Origin: Shewanella sp. NIFS-20-20
GTDB lineage: Bacteria; Pseudomonadota; Gammaproteobacteria; Enterobacterales; Shewanellaceae
Reading direction: 5' to 3'
DNA: 40,244 bases
NCBI RefSeq assembly: GCF_019209865.1
Contig: NZ_JAHUTT010000038.1
Coordinates: forward strand, 1 to 40,244
Part shown: positions 27,708 to 35,844 of the stretch, piece after piece
Position numbering within the stretch: position 1 is the first letter of the stretch
Layout: each line of letters starts with the position of its first letter
The notes under the pieces: generated by a model
The model's input: only the letters and a program-made list of their open reading frames with translations
Databases searched by the model: none
What the model was told of the DNA's origin: nothing
Translations under genes and position numbers: made by a program

Positions 27708-30305
27708 GTGCTAGAAGCATATCGTAAACACGTCGCAGAGCGTGCCGCAGAAGGTGTTGTCCCTAAACCACTGGATGCACAACAAGTTGCAGAACTGGTT
27801 AAGCTAGTCGAAACCCCACCCGCAGGTGAAGAAGCCTTTGTGCTTGATCTGCTTGAAAATCGAATTCCCCCAGGTGTAGATGAAGCCGCGTATGTGAAAG
27901 CGGCGTTTCTTGATGCTGTGGCAAAAGGCACAGTGTCATCACCTATTTTATCGACCGAGCGCGCAACCGAATTACTCGGTACCATGCAAGGTGGCTATAA
28001 CATCGAGCCGCTGATAGCGCAGCTTGATAACCCTGCCTTAGCGCCGTTAGCGGTAAAGGCCTTATCGCACACCTTGCTGATGTTTGACTCATTCCATGAT
28101 GTGGTTGAGAAAATGCAGGCCGGTAATGATTCGGCTAAGCAAGTTGTTGAAGCTTGGGCCAATGCTGATTGGTATTTGAGCCGTCCAAAATTGGCTGAAA
28201 AAATTAGCTTAACGGTATTTAAAGTCTCTGGCGAAACCAATACGGATGATTTATCACCCGCGCCTGATGCTTGGTCGCGCCCAGATATCCCACTGCATGC
28301 GTTAGCTATGCTTAAAAATGCTCGCGATGGCATTGAGCCCGATGTTGCTGGCAGCGTGGGACCCATCAAGAAGATCGAACAATTAAAAAACCAAGGTTTC
28401 CCCCTGGTGTACGTCGGTGACGTAGTCGGGACTGGTTCATCGCGTAAATCAGCGACTAACTCTGTCTTGTGGTTTATGGGTGATGATATTCCATTCGTCC
28501 CCAATAAGCGTGCTGGTGGTTTCTGTTTAGGTGGAAAAATCGCCCCAATTTTCTTCAATACCATGGAAGATGCGGGGGCATTGCCTATTGAGCTGGACGT
28601 CAGCCAAATGGAGATGGGTGATGTTATCGACATCTATCCTTATGCTGGCCAAGTCAAGCGTCATGGTAGTGATGAGGTGATTTCAGCGTTCACGCTTAAA
28701 ACCGATGTGTTGCTCGATGAAGTCCGTGCTGGTGGCCGTATTCCACTGATCATCGGTCGTGGTCTGACCGATAAAGCCCGCGAAGTGCTGGGGTTACCTG
28801 CGTCTGAGGTGTTTGTTCGTCCGCAGGATGTGGCTGACTCAGGCAAGGGCTATACCTTAGCGCAAAAGATGGTCGGTAAGGCGTGTGGGGTTGCTGGGGT
28901 TCGTCCTGGTCAATACTGCGAGCCTAAGATGACCTCTGTTGGCTCTCAAGACACCACGGGGCCAATGACCCGTGACGAGCTTAAAGACTTGGCTTGTTTA
29001 GGCTTTAGTGCCGACTTAACCATGCAGTCATTCTGTCACACCGCAGCTTACCCTAAGCCGGTGGATGTGAATACTCATCATACGCTGCCTGATTTCATTA
29101 TGAACCGTGGCGGCGTGTCTCTGCGTCCCGGAGACGGCGTTATCCACTCGTGGCTTAACCGCATGTTGTTGCCCGACACTGTCGGTACTGGCGGCGACTC
29201 CCATACGCGTTTCCCGATTGGTATTTCTTTCCCTGCGGGTTCTGGGCTGGTGGCCTTTGCAGCGGCGACTGGCGTGATGCCTCTTGATATGCCGGAATCG
29301 GTATTAGTGCGCTTTAAAGGCAAGATGCAACCGGGTATCACTCTGCGTGATTTAGTCCACGCCATTCCATTAAAAGCGATAGAGCTTGGGATGCTGACGG
29401 TTGAGAAGAAAGGCAAAATCAATATCTTCTCAGGTCGCGTACTCGAAATCGAAGGGCTTGAGTCTCTGAAAGTCGAGCAAGCGTTCGAATTATCAGATGC
29501 TTCGGCTGAGCGTTCGGCCGCAGGCTGTACCATTAAGCTCGATAAAGCGCCTATCATCGAATACCTCAACTCCAACATCACCATGTTGAAGTGGATGATT
29601 GCCGAAGGTTATGGCGATCGCCGCACCATTGAGCGTCGTATCAAAGGCATGGAAGAGTGGTTAGCTAACCCTGAGTTGATGACTGCCGATAGCGATGCTG
29701 AATACGCGGCGGTGATTGAGATCGATCTCAATGATATTAAAGAGCCAATTCTGTGTGCGCCTAACGATCCTGATGATGCGGTATTATTGTCATCTGTCGC
29801 TCAAACTAAGATCGACGAAGTGTTTGTCGGCTCTTGTATGACAAACATTGGTCACTTCCGCGCGACCGGTAAGATGCTCGATAAGTTTGCCAAGACGCTA
29901 CCAACACGGTTGTGGATTGCTCCACCGACTAAGATGGATAGAGATCAGCTGACCGAAGAAGGCTACTATGCCATCTTTGGTCGCGTGGGCGCTCGTATTG
30001 AGATCCCAGGTTGTTCATTGTGTATGGGTAACCAAGCCCGCGTGGCTGAAGGTGCCACCGTGGTGTCGACCTCGACCCGTAACTTCCCTAACCGTTTAGG
30101 TACTGGCGCCAATGTCTATTTGGCATCGGCTGAACTGGCAGCGGTAGCGGCGTTATTAGGGCGCTTACCTACACCGCAAGAGTATCAAGAATACGCCAAA
30201 GAGTTAGATGCGACGGCAGCTGACACTTACCGTTACTTGAACTTTGATCAGTTAGATAGCTATACCAAAAAAGCGGCGGAAGTGATCTTCCAATCGGCGG
30301 TATAA
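27708..30305 (+). CDS. acnB: Aconitate hydratase B (bifunctional with 2-methylisocitrate dehydratase)
   Basis: This iron-sulfur enzyme of the TCA cycle interconverts citrate and isocitrate. AcnB enzymes also handle 2-methylisocitrate. The start is GTG at 27708 with AGAGGAA 7 bases upstream. It gives [16 protein letters not shown] at the N-terminus and 865 residues, the E. coli AcnB length. The [4Fe-4S] ligands then fall at C710, C769 and C772 (VGSCMTN and CSLCMGN), the E. coli numbering. The domain order 5-4-1-2-3 typical of AcnB, with the N-terminal HEAT-like domain, is consistent with the sequence. A frame extending to 27678 would add 10 non-family residues. It is monocistronic, with a strong terminator after it. 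Confidence 0.97.
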   Translation: MLEAYRKHVAERAAEGVVPKPLDAQQVAELVKLVETPPAGEEAFVLDLLENRIPPGVDEAAYVKAAFLDAVAKGTVSSPILSTERATELLGTMQGGYNIEPLIAQLDNPALAPLAVKALSHTLLMFDSFHDVVEKMQAGNDSAKQVVEAWANADWYLSRPKLAEKISLTVFKVSGETNTDDLSPAPDAWSRPDIPLHALAMLKNARDGIEPDVAGSVGPIKKIEQLKNQGFPLVYVGDVVGTGSSRKSATNSVLWFMGDDIPFVPNKRAGGFCLGGKIAPIFFNTMEDAGALPIELDVSQMEMGDVIDIYPYAGQVKRHGSDEVISAFTLKTDVLLDEVRAGGRIPLIIGRGLTDKAREVLGLPASEVFVRPQDVADSGKGYTLAQKMVGKACGVAGVRPGQYCEPKMTSVGSQDTTGPMTRDELKDLACLGFSADLTMQSFCHTAAYPKPVDVNTHHTLPDFIMNRGGVSLRPGDGVIHSWLNRMLLPDTVGTGGDSHTRFPIGISFPAGSGLVAFAAATGVMPLDMPESVLVRFKGKMQPGITLRDLVHAIPLKAIELGMLTVEKKGKINIFSGRVLEIEGLESLKVEQAFELSDASAERSAAGCTIKLDKAPIIEYLNSNITMLKWMIAEGYGDRRTIERRIKGMEEWLANPELMTADSDAEYAAVIEIDLNDIKEPILCAPNDPDDAVLLSSVAQTKIDEVFVGSCMTNIGHFRATGKMLDKFAKTLPTRLWIAPPTKMDRDQLTEEGYYAIFGRVGARIEIPGCSLCMGNQARVAEGATVVSTSTRNFPNRLGTGANVYLASAELAAVAALLGRLPTPQEYQEYAKELDATAADTYRYLNFDQLDSYTKKAAEVIFQSAV

Positions 30306-30345
30306 GCCCAGCGCTTCTATGATGTATCCCGCTAAGGGATACATC

Positions 30346-30378
30346 AAATAAGGCCAGCAGATGCTGGCCTTATTTTTT
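30346..30378 (+). terminator. Terminator after acnB
   Basis: AAATAAGGCCAGC (30346-30358) and GCTGGCCTTATTT (30363-30375) form a 13-bp stem with loop AGAT and a T-run. A second perfect hairpin, ATGTATCCC / GGGATACAT at 30322-30344, precedes it. The converging rsd transcript may also use the structure. Confidence 0.9.
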
Positions 30379-30398
30379 AGGGGGGGCTTGCAGCGAGG

Positions 30399-30908
30399 TT
30401 AATTGATGGTCGCGCTGTTTTCTTCGCTACTTTCGGCAGGTGCTACTGAGACATATAAGTACAGGATTTCGAGCAGTTGATCTTCAAAGCCAAAACGGGT
30501 TTCAAGGGCATGAATTAGGTTGGCTAGATCTTGGTCGAGATCGTACAGCACGGTTTCTTCTTCGGCGTCGGCATATTTGTCACTAAAATCTAAAATATCA
30601 TCGGTGGTTTGATGGATTTCAGGGAGGAGTTTGCTGACTAATTCTCGGCTGTGCTGACCATGTTGTTCACAGGCCGTCACCATGTGATTGTAGACATCGA
30701 AATGGCCTTCGGAGACATAATCTACAATCAGATCGCAGAATTGATTCACTTGAGACAGGTTGGGTAAACATGATTTCGATGGATAAGGTGCGCATCCCGC
30801 TAGCTTGCAATAGCTGATTAACAGGTTGCGTCTATGCTCAAGCCATTGATCAATTAGCTTGTTTGCTCCACCCCATTCCTTTTCGGCTTTTTCTAACTTG
30901 GTTAGCAT
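30399..30908 (-). CDS. rsd: Rsd/AlgQ-family anti-sigma-70 regulator
   Basis: This 169-residue, mostly helical protein is of the Rsd/AlgQ family, which binds region 4 of sigma-70 and favours alternative sigma factors in stationary phase. Family-like segments are the N-terminal GGANKLIDQWLEHRRNLLISYCKLAG, a central FCDLIVDYVSEGHFDVY stretch and a C-terminal ALETRFGFEDQLL. Compared with E. coli Rsd (158) it has a slightly longer acidic tail. ATG has GAGGCAAGG just upstream. It converges with acnB and is divergent from hemE. An rsd-hemE neighbourhood is also seen in E. coli, where nudC lies between. Confidence 0.9.
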   Translation of the reverse strand: MLTKLEKAEKEWGGANKLIDQWLEHRRNLLISYCKLAGCAPYPSKSCLPNLSQVNQFCDLIVDYVSEGHFDVYNHMVTACEQHGQHSRELVSKLLPEIHQTTDDILDFSDKYADAEEETVLYDLDQDLANLIHALETRFGFEDQLLEILYLYVSVAPAESSEENSATIN

Positions 30909-31036
30909 GACCTTGCCTCATCTATTTCGCCCTGAGATCTTAATGTATGTAAGCAATCAGGATTGATCAACTGTTTTTGCGAAGTTGAATAAATTTTAAC
31001 ACTTTTTGATTGTTTGGCGTGAAATGGTGGGGATAT

Positions 31037-31069
31037 AAAAAACCCTGCAACGACGGAGTCATTACAGGG
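31037..31069 (-). terminator. Terminator of the candidate small RNA
   Basis: Read on the minus strand, CCCTGTAATGAC pairs with GTCGTTGCAGGG around a TCC loop (12 pairs, two of them G-U), followed by six T. It stands 128 bases upstream of the rsd start, so it does not end any annotated gene on that strand. Confidence 0.8.
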
Positions 31070-31129
31070 CAAAGAATTTTTGAGTTAAGGGCTCGATATA
31101 GCGAGCTTCTTGATTGTTCTTGCTAGCGC
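31037..31129 (-). ncRNA. Candidate small RNA between rsd and hemE
   Basis: On the minus strand a promoter at 31136-31164 would start a transcript near 31129 and a strong Rho-independent terminator ends it near 31037, giving about 93 nt. The RNA would have a first hairpin (GCTCG...CGAGC, near 31091-31106), then an A/U-rich single-stranded stretch, and a terminal 12-bp hairpin with a six-U tail. This is a usual layout for an Hfq-binding small RNA. No open frame with a ribosome binding site fits inside. It does not match a small RNA I recognise. An attenuator in the rsd leader is the main alternative. Confidence 0.5.
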
Positions 31130-31135
31130 CTAATT

Positions 31136-31164
31136 TTTATAACACCAGATCTCTATAGGTGCAA
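31136..31164 (-). promoter_or_regulatory. Promoter of the candidate small RNA
   Basis: On the minus strand, TTGCAC (31164-31159) is followed by exactly 17 bases and TATAAA (31141-31136). The -10 matches five of six consensus positions and the -35 three of six. Confidence 0.5.
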
Positions 31165-31369
31165 CTTTTTTATTGTTTGATAACCAGTGTTTGATGGAAA
31201 ATGTGAGAAAACCGACAGTCGGATGAGCAAAAATTAATGGGCTTTTAGTATTGAAAACTAAGGGTAAGCTTGGTCTAAGTTCACATAAATGATCCTTCTA
31301 AGGTTACTTTATTCATGCAAATGCTAAACTAGCGCCTCAGCAATTTAACAAGTGTAGGAAGCAAGCCAG

Positions 31370-32434
31370 ATGGCAGAGTTAAAGAATGATCGTTATTTGC
31401 GCGCGTTATTGAAGCAACCTGTTGATATGACGCCAGTATGGATGATGCGTCAAGCGGGGCGTTACTTACCAGAATATAAAGCGACTCGAGCGCAAGCCGG
31501 TGACTTTATGTCGTTATGTCGTAACGCAGATCTGGCGTGTGAAGTGACCTTACAACCCTTGCGTCGTTATAAGTTAGATGCGGCCATTCTGTTTTCTGAT
31601 ATCTTGACCGTGCCTGATGCCATGGGTCTTGGCTTATACTTTGAAACCGGTGAGGGTCCACGTTTTTCACGCCCAACCGATACATTGGACGCCATTAAAA
31701 AATTGGCGATTCCCGATCCGGAAGACGAATTAGGCTATGTGATGAATGCGGTTAAAACCATTCGTCGTGAATTAAACGGTGAAGTGCCGTTAATCGGTTT
31801 CTCTGGTTCACCATGGACTTTGGCCACCTATATGGTTGAAGGTGGTTCGAGCAAGGCGTTTGAAAAAATTAAGCGCATGATGTACGCCGAACCAATGGCG
31901 TTACATATGTTATTAGATAAGTTAGCAGATTCGGTGATTTTGTATCTGAATGCTCAGGTGGCTAACGGCGCTCAGTCGCTGATGATTTTCGACTCTTGGG
32001 GCGGGGCATTATCGCACGCGGCGTATCGCGAATTTTCACTGCGTTATATGCAAAAAATTGTCGATGGTTTGACCCGTCATGCCGATGGTCGTCAAGTGCC
32101 AGTTACCTTGTTCACTAAGGGTGGCGGTTTGTGGTTAGAAGCCATGGCTGAAACCGGTTGTGACGCCTTGGGCCTTGATTGGACTGTGGACATTGGTGAT
32201 GCTCGCCGTCGTGTGGGTGATAAAGTGGCGCTGCAAGGCAACATGGATCCATCGATGCTGTATGCACCGACTGGCCGAATTCGTGAAGAAGTGGCCAGCA
32301 TTTTGGCCAGCTACGGCGAAGGAACTGGCCATGTATTTAACTTGGGCCATGGTATTCATCAGCATGTTGATCCTGAGCACGCTGGCGCATTTATCGAAGC
32401 CGTTCATGAGTTATCAACGCCTTATCACAAGTAA
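31370..32434 (+). CDS. hemE: Uroporphyrinogen decarboxylase
   Basis: This 354-residue cytosolic enzyme removes four acetate carboxyls from uroporphyrinogen III to give coproporphyrinogen III in haem synthesis. The signatures [15 protein letters not shown] (residues 22-36), [12 protein letters not shown] and [16 protein letters not shown] are all present, including the active-site arginines and aspartate. Length equals that of E. coli HemE (354). ATG has AGGAAG 8 bases upstream. It is monocistronic, with a strong terminator immediately downstream. Confidence 0.97.
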   Translation: MAELKNDRYLRALLKQPVDMTPVWMMRQAGRYLPEYKATRAQAGDFMSLCRNADLACEVTLQPLRRYKLDAAILFSDILTVPDAMGLGLYFETGEGPRFSRPTDTLDAIKKLAIPDPEDELGYVMNAVKTIRRELNGEVPLIGFSGSPWTLATYMVEGGSSKAFEKIKRMMYAEPMALHMLLDKLADSVILYLNAQVANGAQSLMIFDSWGGALSHAAYREFSLRYMQKIVDGLTRHADGRQVPVTLFTKGGGLWLEAMAETGCDALGLDWTVDIGDARRRVGDKVALQGNMDPSMLYAPTGRIREEVASILASYGEGTGHVFNLGHGIHQHVDPEHAGAFIEAVHELSTPYHK

Positions 32435-32439
32435 TGCGT

Positions 32440-32466
32440 AAAAAAGGCCCGCGAGGGCCTTTTTTG
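32440..32466 (+). terminator. Terminator after hemE
   Basis: AAAAAGGCCC (32441-32450) and GGGCCTTTTT (32455-32464) with loop GCGA form a symmetrical A/T-flanked hairpin. It can serve hemE on the plus strand and the converging response-regulator gene on the minus strand. Confidence 0.9.
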
Positions 32467-32477
32467 TAGCCGCGAGA

Positions 32478-33218
32478 TTATTGCAGCAGCGCGTGAGAAA
32501 ATGTCAGCCTTTTTGGCGGCGCAAATTTATACCCCACTCCCCACACGGTTTTCACCAGTTCCGCCATGCCCTCAACTTGCGCCAATTTAGTTCGTAGTCG
32601 ATTGATGTGAGAATTGACCGTATGTTCATAACCACAATGACTATAACCCCAGACACTTTGCAATAATTGCATCCGGCTAAACACTTGATTGGGATGTTGG
32701 GCTAGGTGCGTCAGTAAATCGAATTCGCGCGCGGTTAAATTGAGCGGCTGCGAATCAAGCAAGACTTCGCGTGTTTGGGTGTTAATCGATACGCCAGAAA
32801 ATTGCAGTTGCGCCGGTGCTAGAGCGGTTTTGTCGATACTGCGATGGCGTAACCTAGCCCTGACACGGGCGGAAAACTCTAATGCCGATAAGGTGATATC
32901 GAGGCAATCATCGGCACCGGACTCGAGCGCTAATACCGTTTCGGCTTCGTTATGATCTTCTGTTATAAAAATTAATGGCAGACTGCATCCTAATTGGCGA
33001 AACTGACGGATAAGCATTAGGCCGTCGTGTTGCAGCCAATGCTTGGTTAGGACTAATAAGGCAATTTGGCCTTGCTGACAAAGATTTATGGCCATGGACC
33101 ATGAATTGGCTTGCTGAATGTCGAATCCGGCTAACTCAAGCGACTGAGCAAGTTGGTTACCTTTATCGGCATTATTATGAAGTAACAAAATACTGTGGCT
33201 CTGGGTTAACGAACTCAT
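32478..33218 (-). CDS. OmpR-family response regulator with degenerate receiver domain
   Basis: This 246-residue protein has an N-terminal receiver-like fold (about 8-125) and a C-terminal OmpR/PhoB winged helix (about 140-234, including LTAREFDLLTHLAQHP and VWGVGYKF). The receiver has lost its phosphorylation chemistry. The acidic pair is H14-N15-N16, the phosphorylatable aspartate position is T58 (in VLTKHWLQHDG), and the usual lysine is I108. T86 remains. It is therefore probably not controlled by a histidine kinase, and none is adjacent. The DNA-binding domain looks intact. ATG has a GGAAG ribosome binding site. It lies downstream of two spondin-domain genes on the same strand, beyond a terminator, so it is probably separately transcribed but may regulate them. 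Confidence 0.88.
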   Translation of the reverse strand: MSSLTQSHSILLLHNNADKGNQLAQSLELAGFDIQQANSWSMAINLCQQGQIALLVLTKHWLQHDGLMLIRQFRQLGCSLPLIFITEDHNEAETVLALESGADDCLDITLSALEFSARVRARLRHRSIDKTALAPAQLQFSGVSINTQTREVLLDSQPLNLTAREFDLLTHLAQHPNQVFSRMQLLQSVWGYSHCGYEHTVNSHINRLRTKLAQVEGMAELVKTVWGVGYKFAPPKRLTFSHALLQ

Positions 33219-33314
33219 GCTGTCTTCCTTTCAATGGTTACAAAAGGTGTGCGCATAAGACCTGCAGAGCCAAATTTTTATTACAAAAAATTAACGTCAC
33301 ATGCGGGCCGTGAG

Positions 33315-33346
33315 AAAATCCGCACTTTTCGATGAAAAGTGCGGAT
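33315..33346 (-). terminator. Terminator of the spondin-domain gene pair
   Basis: ATCCGCACTTTTC (33318-33330) and GAAAAGTGCGGAT (33334-33346) form a perfect 13-bp stem with a GAT loop. On the minus strand it is followed by TTTTC. It lies about 20 bases beyond the stop of the second spondin-domain gene. Confidence 0.75.
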
Positions 33347-33368
33347 GGGTTTCAGTGCTATGGATGCA

Positions 33369-34076
33369 TTAGTTCGTGCGACTAATGCTGACTCGTGCGA
33401 CGGGATTGTCAAAGCGATGAGAAGCATTTAACACTGAATTACTTAGGCCATCATCGCTGGAGAGCACTCCTTGATGAACCCGCACTGCATCATTGGCCTC
33501 TCGCGTAGTATTAAAGCCTTCACCACCATCGGCAGGCCCTGGAATGGTGCCTTTGGCTTCAGAGTTGGCTTCGGTGCCCGCATCATAAGCCATGGTGAAC
33601 CGAGTCATCGAATCCCCCACTTGGAGTTCGGCCAAATTAATATCGGCAAGGCCGGTAAAGGCATCATTGGTATTGACCAGCATAGTTAATACCGATAGCT
33701 GCGCTACGGCGCTAGGCTGGATTTCTATGGTCTGAGTGCTGGTGCCGCCAGGACCTAAGGGACCCCCATCAACCACGAGACTATCAACGCCGGTAACGCC
33801 ACTAAACTCGCTGGCATCACCACTCTCAGCCAGCATTTCGAGCGCTAGGCTCGCCGGCATAGCCACAGTCCAAGGGCTGACTTCTGCTTGATGAAGCAGT
33901 ACCGATATGGGCGACAACGGTTGGTTGGCGGTAAGGTTGGTCACCGTCACTGTGTAGGTCTGTGCCGCCGGCGCTGGTGGCGTCGGAGTGGGTGGTGTGG
34001 TGTGGTCATCATCATTGTTATGACACGCACCCAATATGAGCAAAGAGCTCACGGCCAAAAATGTTAGTTTTTTCAT
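33369..34076 (-). CDS. Spondin-domain lipoprotein
   Basis: This 235-residue predicted lipoprotein has a signal ending LILGAC (lipid-modified Cys about residue 18), then an acidic and Thr/Pro-rich linker, then a Spondin_N-type domain. It shares with the upstream gene the segments TNDAFTGL, AYDAGTEAN and NPVARVSIS. These contain acidic residues that in spondin domains can bind calcium or other metals. The usual histidine region is VRVHQGV here. Function in bacteria is not established. ATG 34076 is chosen since it makes the signal peptide and has GAGGTG upstream; an earlier start at 34130 overlaps the neighbour. It begins 11 bases after the upstream spondin gene, so the two form an operon. Confidence 0.85.
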   Translation of the reverse strand: MKKLTFLAVSSLLILGACHNNDDDHTTPPTPTPPAPAAQTYTVTVTNLTANQPLSPISVLLHQAEVSPWTVAMPASLALEMLAESGDASEFSGVTGVDSLVVDGGPLGPGGTSTQTIEIQPSAVAQLSVLTMLVNTNDAFTGLADINLAELQVGDSMTRFTMAYDAGTEANSEAKGTIPGPADGGEGFNTTREANDAVRVHQGVLSSDDGLSNSVLNASHRFDNPVARVSISRTN

Positions 34077-34087
34077 AGTCACCTCGG

Positions 34088-34786
34088 CTATTTCACTGTG
34101 ACTGTCATGCGTGCCACGGGATTGAGCCATCTGTGGATGCGGCTATCGACATCGCTTGGACCACCGGCGGGATCAAGATCACCGATGACACCGGGGTGAA
34201 TGTGTACTTTATCGTTGCCTGACATATCTTCAAGGCCAGTACCATTCATGCCACCATCGCCACCGGGTGCGGCTGGAATACCGGCTACACCAGGCATGCC
34301 GCCACCCGTGATAAGCTCATCATTGGCTTCGGTGCCGGCATCGTAGGCATTAAGGTACACCTGATAGGTGCCCGCTTCGCTTGGGATTTTCCAACTATCT
34401 AAGCCAATAAATGCATCATTGGTGGGTAATATCATGGCCACGACAGATAAATACATGCTGTCTTGGGTGTCAAAACTGACGACGTCTGTGGAGTGGCTTG
34501 GAGCCAGTAAGCCGCTAGCCGGATTCACTAACTTTTCAGCGCCGGCACCATCAACGGCCGCTTCGAGATCGCTGATATCACCGCCTTCGGCCATCTTTTG
34601 TAGTGCAGGGGAAGCCATGTCACCGGCATGAAATAAGGCCAGATCACTCGAATGACCCGCCACTAAAATTGGGGTGAAATGATTGCCATTGGTTAAATTG
34701 GTGATAGTGATATCGAGTTCTGCTGCCTGAGCGCTCACTGCCAGAGTGCCAAATAGCGCGAGCAGGGATAGTGATTTTGCTGACAT
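34088..34786 (-). CDS. Spondin-domain exported protein
   Basis: This 232-residue protein has a cleavable signal peptide (about residues 1-21, ending AQA) and a Spondin_N-type domain. Typical segments are LDITITNLTNGNHFTPI, PTNDAFIGLDSW, NAYDAGTEANDE, VHIHPGVIGD and RWLNPVARMTVTV. A glycine-rich loop (GGGMPG...GGDGGMNG) interrupts the domain. It is likely periplasmic or secreted. Family proteins in Shewanella and relatives are of unknown role; in animals the domain mediates matrix binding. ATG has GGAGC 6 bases upstream. It is first in a two-gene operon with a lipoprotein paralogue. Confidence 0.87.
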   Translation of the reverse strand: MSAKSLSLLALFGTLAVSAQAAELDITITNLTNGNHFTPILVAGHSSDLALFHAGDMASPALQKMAEGGDISDLEAAVDGAGAEKLVNPASGLLAPSHSTDVVSFDTQDSMYLSVVAMILPTNDAFIGLDSWKIPSEAGTYQVYLNAYDAGTEANDELITGGGMPGVAGIPAAPGGDGGMNGTGLEDMSGNDKVHIHPGVIGDLDPAGGPSDVDSRIHRWLNPVARMTVTVK

Positions 34787-34988
34787 AAATGCTCCAATAT
34801 GATTGTTGTAATTAACCCTTTTTATCTTGGGCTCAATTCCTCACCAGAAAATCGCCTAGTTATCACAATTTCATCACATTTGCGCAGAGCCGTTACGGAC
34901 ATAGAATGGCTGGGCATGACCAGCGCTTGTTTAGTCTAATGGCTTGTGTCAGTCTGAAGATTAAATACACAATCGACTGAACTTAGCC

Positions 34989-35783
34989 ATGGATGAATTT
35001 CAGCAAAAAGTGGTGGTGGTGACCGGTGCATCTGAAGGTATCGGCCGCGCCCTATGTCAGCAATTAGCCGCCTTGGGGGCGCGGTTGGTGCTGGTGGCTC
35101 GTCATCGGCAACGCTTACTGGATTTGGCTGCGACCCTCCCTGGGGAGCACTTGGTGTTGGCGGCGGATCTTTGCGATGAGGACCAGTGCCTACAAGTGAT
35201 CATAGATACACTCGCGCACTACCATCACCTCGATATCCTGATTAATAACGCGGGAATTACCATGTGGTCGCGCTTTGATGAACTTGAGGATTTGGCCGTT
35301 CTTGAGCGTTTAATGGCGGTGAACTATCTGGCGCCAGCCCGTCTGACTCATGCCGCGCTGCCGGCATTAAAGGCCGCCAGCGGACAGATTGTGGTGGTGT
35401 CGTCTCTGGCGGGGATCACTGGCGTGCCAACCCGAAGCGGCTATTGCGCCTCTAAACATGCGGTGATGGGATTGTTTGACTCGTTGCGGATTGAGTTGAT
35501 GGATCAAGGCGTGGCAGTGACGCTGTTGTGTCCGGATTTTGTGGTATCAGAAATTCATAAACGGGCCATTGGTTGTGATGGCCAAGCACTTGGGGTAACG
35601 CCAATGCAAGAGGCCAAGATCATGACCAGTGATGAGTGCGCCGCAATGATGCTGCCGGCCATCGCCGGGCGGCATCGGCAGCTTATCATGTCTCGCCGCG
35701 GCCGACTGGGGCGTTGGCTCAAGCTAATCAAGCCATTGTGGATAGATAAATTGGCCAAAAAAGCCATTGAATCAGGCCATTAA
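34989..35783 (+). CDS. Short-chain dehydrogenase/reductase
   Basis: This 264-residue classical SDR has cofactor motif TGASEGIG at residues 12-19 and the NNAG motif at 86-89. The catalytic serine region VVSSLAG is followed by Y152-x-x-x-K156 (YCASK). An arginine-rich stretch after the first beta strand (RHRQR) suggests NADP preference. The C-terminal third is basic with a hydrophobic tip, as in SDRs acting on lipid-like or steroid-like substrates. The substrate cannot be named. No strong ribosome binding site precedes the ATG. It is divergent from the spondin operon and convergent with the M60 protease gene. Confidence 0.88.
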   Translation: MDEFQQKVVVVTGASEGIGRALCQQLAALGARLVLVARHRQRLLDLAATLPGEHLVLAADLCDEDQCLQVIIDTLAHYHHLDILINNAGITMWSRFDELEDLAVLERLMAVNYLAPARLTHAALPALKAASGQIVVVSSLAGITGVPTRSGYCASKHAVMGLFDSLRIELMDQGVAVTLLCPDFVVSEIHKRAIGCDGQALGVTPMQEAKIMTSDECAAMMLPAIAGRHRQLIMSRRGRLGRWLKLIKPLWIDKLAKKAIESGH

Positions 35784-35805
35784 TGGCGCGTTGTTGTCAG
35801 CCAAA

Positions 35806-35824
35806 CCCCTCGCTTAACGAGGGG
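35806..35824. terminator. Shared hairpin between converging genes
   Basis: CCCCTCG (35806-35812) and CGAGGGG (35818-35824) with loop CTTAA form a GC-rich stem between the stops of the SDR gene and the M60 protease gene. T-runs are short on both strands, so it is a plausible weak bidirectional terminator. Confidence 0.5.
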
Positions 35825-35844
35825 CTTGACTAGCGGCACTGGGG

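Larger units (their letters stand above)
30909..31369. other. rsd-hemE intergenic region
   Basis: This 460-base divergent gap contains the predicted small RNA at 31037-31129 with its own promoter and terminator on the minus strand (described separately). The rsd promoter must lie between that terminator and 30908; TTGATC and TACATT with 17-base spacing on the minus strand near 30950-30980 are a possibility. The hemE promoter to the right was not identified with confidence. Confidence 0.5.
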
